NCBI RefSeq assembly: GCF_001465595.2
Contig: NZ_CP013481.2
Location: 1,736,001-1,800,000, forward strand
Length of the DNA: 64,000 nucleotides
From: Pandoraea apista
GTDB taxonomy: Bacteria > Pseudomonadota > Gammaproteobacteria > Burkholderiales > Burkholderiaceae
Direction: 5' to 3'
Shown: piece after piece, positions 61,898 through 64,000 of the stretch
Numbering within the stretch: the first letter of the stretch is position 1
How the letters are laid out: every line of letters starts with the position of its first letter
Position numbers and translations under genes: made by a program
Notes under the pieces: model-generated
Database searches by the model: none
Seen by the model: the letters and a program-made list of their open reading frames with translations, nothing else
Told to the model about the DNA's origin: nothing

Positions 61898-63883
61898 ATG
61901 GAAGACACCATTCGTTTCGACGGCCGCATGCTGTTCCTGTCCGCTGACCCGGCCATCGTGCGCCGGCAGTTGGCTGGCGAGTCCGTGACCCGCGCCGAGG
62001 CCGGCGCGTTGCGCGATAACGTTTCGACTGACGAGATCACGCCGGTCACCGTCATGCTGACCTACGACGAGCGGCTCGGACGCTATCCCTACGTCGGTTT
62101 CAAAGCGGGAAACGAAACGCCCATCGGCGAGCATGATGTGCGCCGGGGCGGCTTTCAGATCACGGTCGCGGGCAAGCGCTACGGCAAAGGGTCGTCGCGC
62201 GAATCGAGCCCGCTGGCGGAACTCTCGGCAGGTATCCGGCTGATCGTCGCGGAGAGTTTCGAGCGCATCTATCAACAGAACTGCGACAACATCGGCATTC
62301 TGACGACCACCGACTTCGGTGTGCTCGAGCGCATTCAGGCCGGCGAAGCCATTCCAATCACCGAATTCCTCAAGGGACGCGACGCGCTCACGCAGCAGAT
62401 CATCCGCAGCGGCGGCCTGCTGGCGTTCAGCAAATTCGCGGAATGGCCCGCGCCCGTCGCGCATGCCGACACACCTCACGCGCCGCCGCGCACGCTCGTC
62501 GAGAAGATCATGGCGCGGCGTTTGCACCCGGCTACCCCCGGCCTCGAACACGGCGACGGCGTGTTTGTGCGCGTCGACTGGCGCTTCTCGCACGATTACT
62601 TCACGGGCATGTGTGCGCATCTGATGCATCGCGCGTTTGGCGAGCCGGCTGCGCTGCATGATCCGGCCCGCATCATCGCGTTTCAGGATCATCTGGTGTT
62701 GGCCGCGCAAAGCTACCCGCACGTGACGCAGGGGTTATTGCCCGGCGTGGCCAGTCTGACGAGCGGGCATCGCGATTTCGTGTCGCGTTATCCGGTGCTT
62801 GCCCACGGTGAACTACCGGTCAAGGGCAGAAAGGGCCGCGAGGGTGACGGCAGCGCAGAGGGCGCCGACGGCATCTGCCACGCGCTCATGGCCGAGCGCT
62901 ACGCGTTGCCGGGGCAGATCGTGATCGGCACCGACTCGCACACGCCTCACGCGGGCGCGCTAGGCTGTCTGGCGTTCGGGGCTGGCGCGACCGACATCGC
63001 GAACAGTTGGGTGACCGGCTACGTTCGCTGCAAGGTGCCGCAGACGCTGCGCATCGAGATCGACGGCGTGCTGGCGCCCGGCGTGACGGCCAAGGACGTC
63101 GTGCTGCATTTGCTGCGGCTCGACGCGATCCGCCGTGGCGACGCCATTGGCCTTGTCTTCGAATATGCGGGCAGTGCGGTGCAGGCAATGTCGGTCGACG
63201 AACGTGCCACGCTCACCAATATGGTCGCCGAACTGGGCGGCTTCACAGGTATCGTGGCGCCGGACGAAAAAACGGTGGCTTTCCTGAAAGCGCGCCGGGG
63301 AGTCGACTTCGTCATCGAGCCGTGGATGAAGAGCGACGCCGGTGCCCATTATTGCGACGTGATCCGTATCGATGCCGCATCGCTGCCCCCGATGCTCGCG
63401 CGTCCCGGAGACCCGGGCAACGGTGTGGTGCTCTCGGATCTGACGTCTCCCGTCGCCATCGATATCGCCTACGGCGGCTCGTGTACCGCAGGCAAGCGCG
63501 ACGATTTCGACGCGTATCACGAGGTGCTTGCCTGGGGCGTTGCCTATGGGCTTCGCGTGGCGCAGGGCCGCTCGTTGTTTTTGCAGTTCGGCACGATGGA
63601 CGTGCGCGCCTACTGCGAAGCACAGGGGTATCTCGACACGTTCGAGGCGGCCGGCGTAACGCTCGTCATGCCGGGCTGCGGCGCGTGTGCGAACTGTGGG
63701 CCGGGACAATCGACATCGGCCGGGCAGGTCACGATCAGCGCCATTAATCGCAACTTCCCCGGGCGTTCCGGGCCGGGCAGTGTGTGGCTGGCGAGTCCTT
63801 ATACGGTGGCCGCGAGCGCGTTGGCGGGACACATCATCAGCTTCGAGGCGTTGAAAGCCTCGGTGGTGCCCGCGGCGTCTTAG
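61898..63883 (+). CDS. Aconitase-family hydratase with N-terminal swivel domain
   Basis: This 661-residue enzyme belongs to the aconitase/isopropylmalate isomerase superfamily. Residues 1-200 form the swivel (LeuD-like) domain with GKRYGKGSSRESSPLAELSAG. The catalytic domains follow: GTDSHTPHAGALG near residue 348, YGGSCTAGKRDD with the first Fe-S cysteine, and PGCGACANCGPG with the other two. The swivel-first order is that of AcnB, but the N-terminal HEAT-like domain of AcnB is missing. Substrate is unknown; a homoaconitase- or isopropylmalate-like reaction is possible. AGGAGG lies 10 bases before ATG 61898. It stands alone; the last 117 bases of the window show no gene. Confidence 0.87.
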   Translation: MEDTIRFDGRMLFLSADPAIVRRQLAGESVTRAEAGALRDNVSTDEITPVTVMLTYDERLGRYPYVGFKAGNETPIGEHDVRRGGFQITVAGKRYGKGSSRESSPLAELSAGIRLIVAESFERIYQQNCDNIGILTTTDFGVLERIQAGEAIPITEFLKGRDALTQQIIRSGGLLAFSKFAEWPAPVAHADTPHAPPRTLVEKIMARRLHPATPGLEHGDGVFVRVDWRFSHDYFTGMCAHLMHRAFGEPAALHDPARIIAFQDHLVLAAQSYPHVTQGLLPGVASLTSGHRDFVSRYPVLAHGELPVKGRKGREGDGSAEGADGICHALMAERYALPGQIVIGTDSHTPHAGALGCLAFGAGATDIANSWVTGYVRCKVPQTLRIEIDGVLAPGVTAKDVVLHLLRLDAIRRGDAIGLVFEYAGSAVQAMSVDERATLTNMVAELGGFTGIVAPDEKTVAFLKARRGVDFVIEPWMKSDAGAHYCDVIRIDAASLPPMLARPGDPGNGVVLSDLTSPVAIDIAYGGSCTAGKRDDFDAYHEVLAWGVAYGLRVAQGRSLFLQFGTMDVRAYCEAQGYLDTFEAAGVTLVMPGCGACANCGPGQSTSAGQVTISAINRNFPGRSGPGSVWLASPYTVAASALAGHIISFEALKASVVPAAS

Positions 63884-64000
63884 GTCGTGCGCACACTGGG
63901 GCTGTCGAAAAATGGGCGGCAAGCAATGCTGACGAGTGTGCGCGATTCGGGGGCGATGTGCTGTGTCCGGCACGGTTCGCAGCAGGGCCATGCCGCTGTT

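Overview
The window looks like chromosomal DNA of a high-GC betaproteobacterium of the Burkholderiaceae. The glyA-nrdR pair behind a ZTP riboswitch, the box benzoyl-CoA operon, the long HTH-carrying aspartate carbamoyltransferase and the tandem autotransporters suggest a Pandoraea-like organism; the genus is an inference, not something the sequence proves. I see no insertion sequence, prophage, CRISPR array or rRNA.

Layout. 22-9644 is a complete aerobic benzoyl-CoA (box) module. Benzoate-CoA ligase, BoxD and a DUF4863 protein read left; BoxR, BoxC, BoxB and BoxA read right, with TGCA-type candidate BoxR operators between them. 9911-13632 holds a DJ-1/PfpI protein, a DUF523 protein, an unrecognised 474-residue protein with an atypical-kinase signature, and a LysR regulator divergent from an alcohol dehydrogenase (13744-14763). 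14756-16749 is one-carbon and nucleotide housekeeping: promoter, ZTP riboswitch, glyA, nrdR. 17244-23614 encodes two tandem autotransporter-barrel proteins, followed by a porin. 25386-31855 is a LysR regulator divergent from VOC protein, hydroxyacid dehydrogenase, aldehyde dehydrogenase and a DUF3100 membrane protein, probably one uncharacterised catabolic operon. 31965-33509 holds three small envelope proteins (EF-hand, glycine-zipper lipoprotein, proline-rich lipoprotein). 34128-36196 holds TetR, LysR and an antitoxin-like HTH protein.

36405-45913, all on the minus strand, joins a complete Liv-type ABC importer and a kynurenine-formamidase-like hydrolase to four enzymes of 3-hydroxyanthranilate degradation (dioxygenase, decarboxylase, dehydrogenase, deaminase). 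The steps after 4-oxalocrotonate are absent. 46852-52791 is a LacI-regulated ABC importer operon ending in a GpdQ-like phosphodiesterase; two back-to-back 12-bp palindromes precede the lacI-type gene. 52888-54290 is flavohemoglobin hmp with two NsrR-like palindromes. 54289-56079 encodes an ankyrin-like protein built from a large internal duplication. The right end holds a DUF1415 protein, tRNA-Thr(CGT), fbp, an HTH-aspartate carbamoyltransferase fusion, a LysR regulator, a translationally coupled pair of tiny proteins, and an aconitase-family enzyme with its swivel domain at the N-terminus.

The most promising leads for undescribed biology are the kinase-like protein at 11238-12662, the duplicated ankyrin-like protein at 54289-56079, the autotransporter pair with helical passengers, the VOC/dehydrogenase/DUF3100 operon, and the coupled small-protein pair at 61007-61470. 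All assignments come from reading motifs and gene order; no database search was run.
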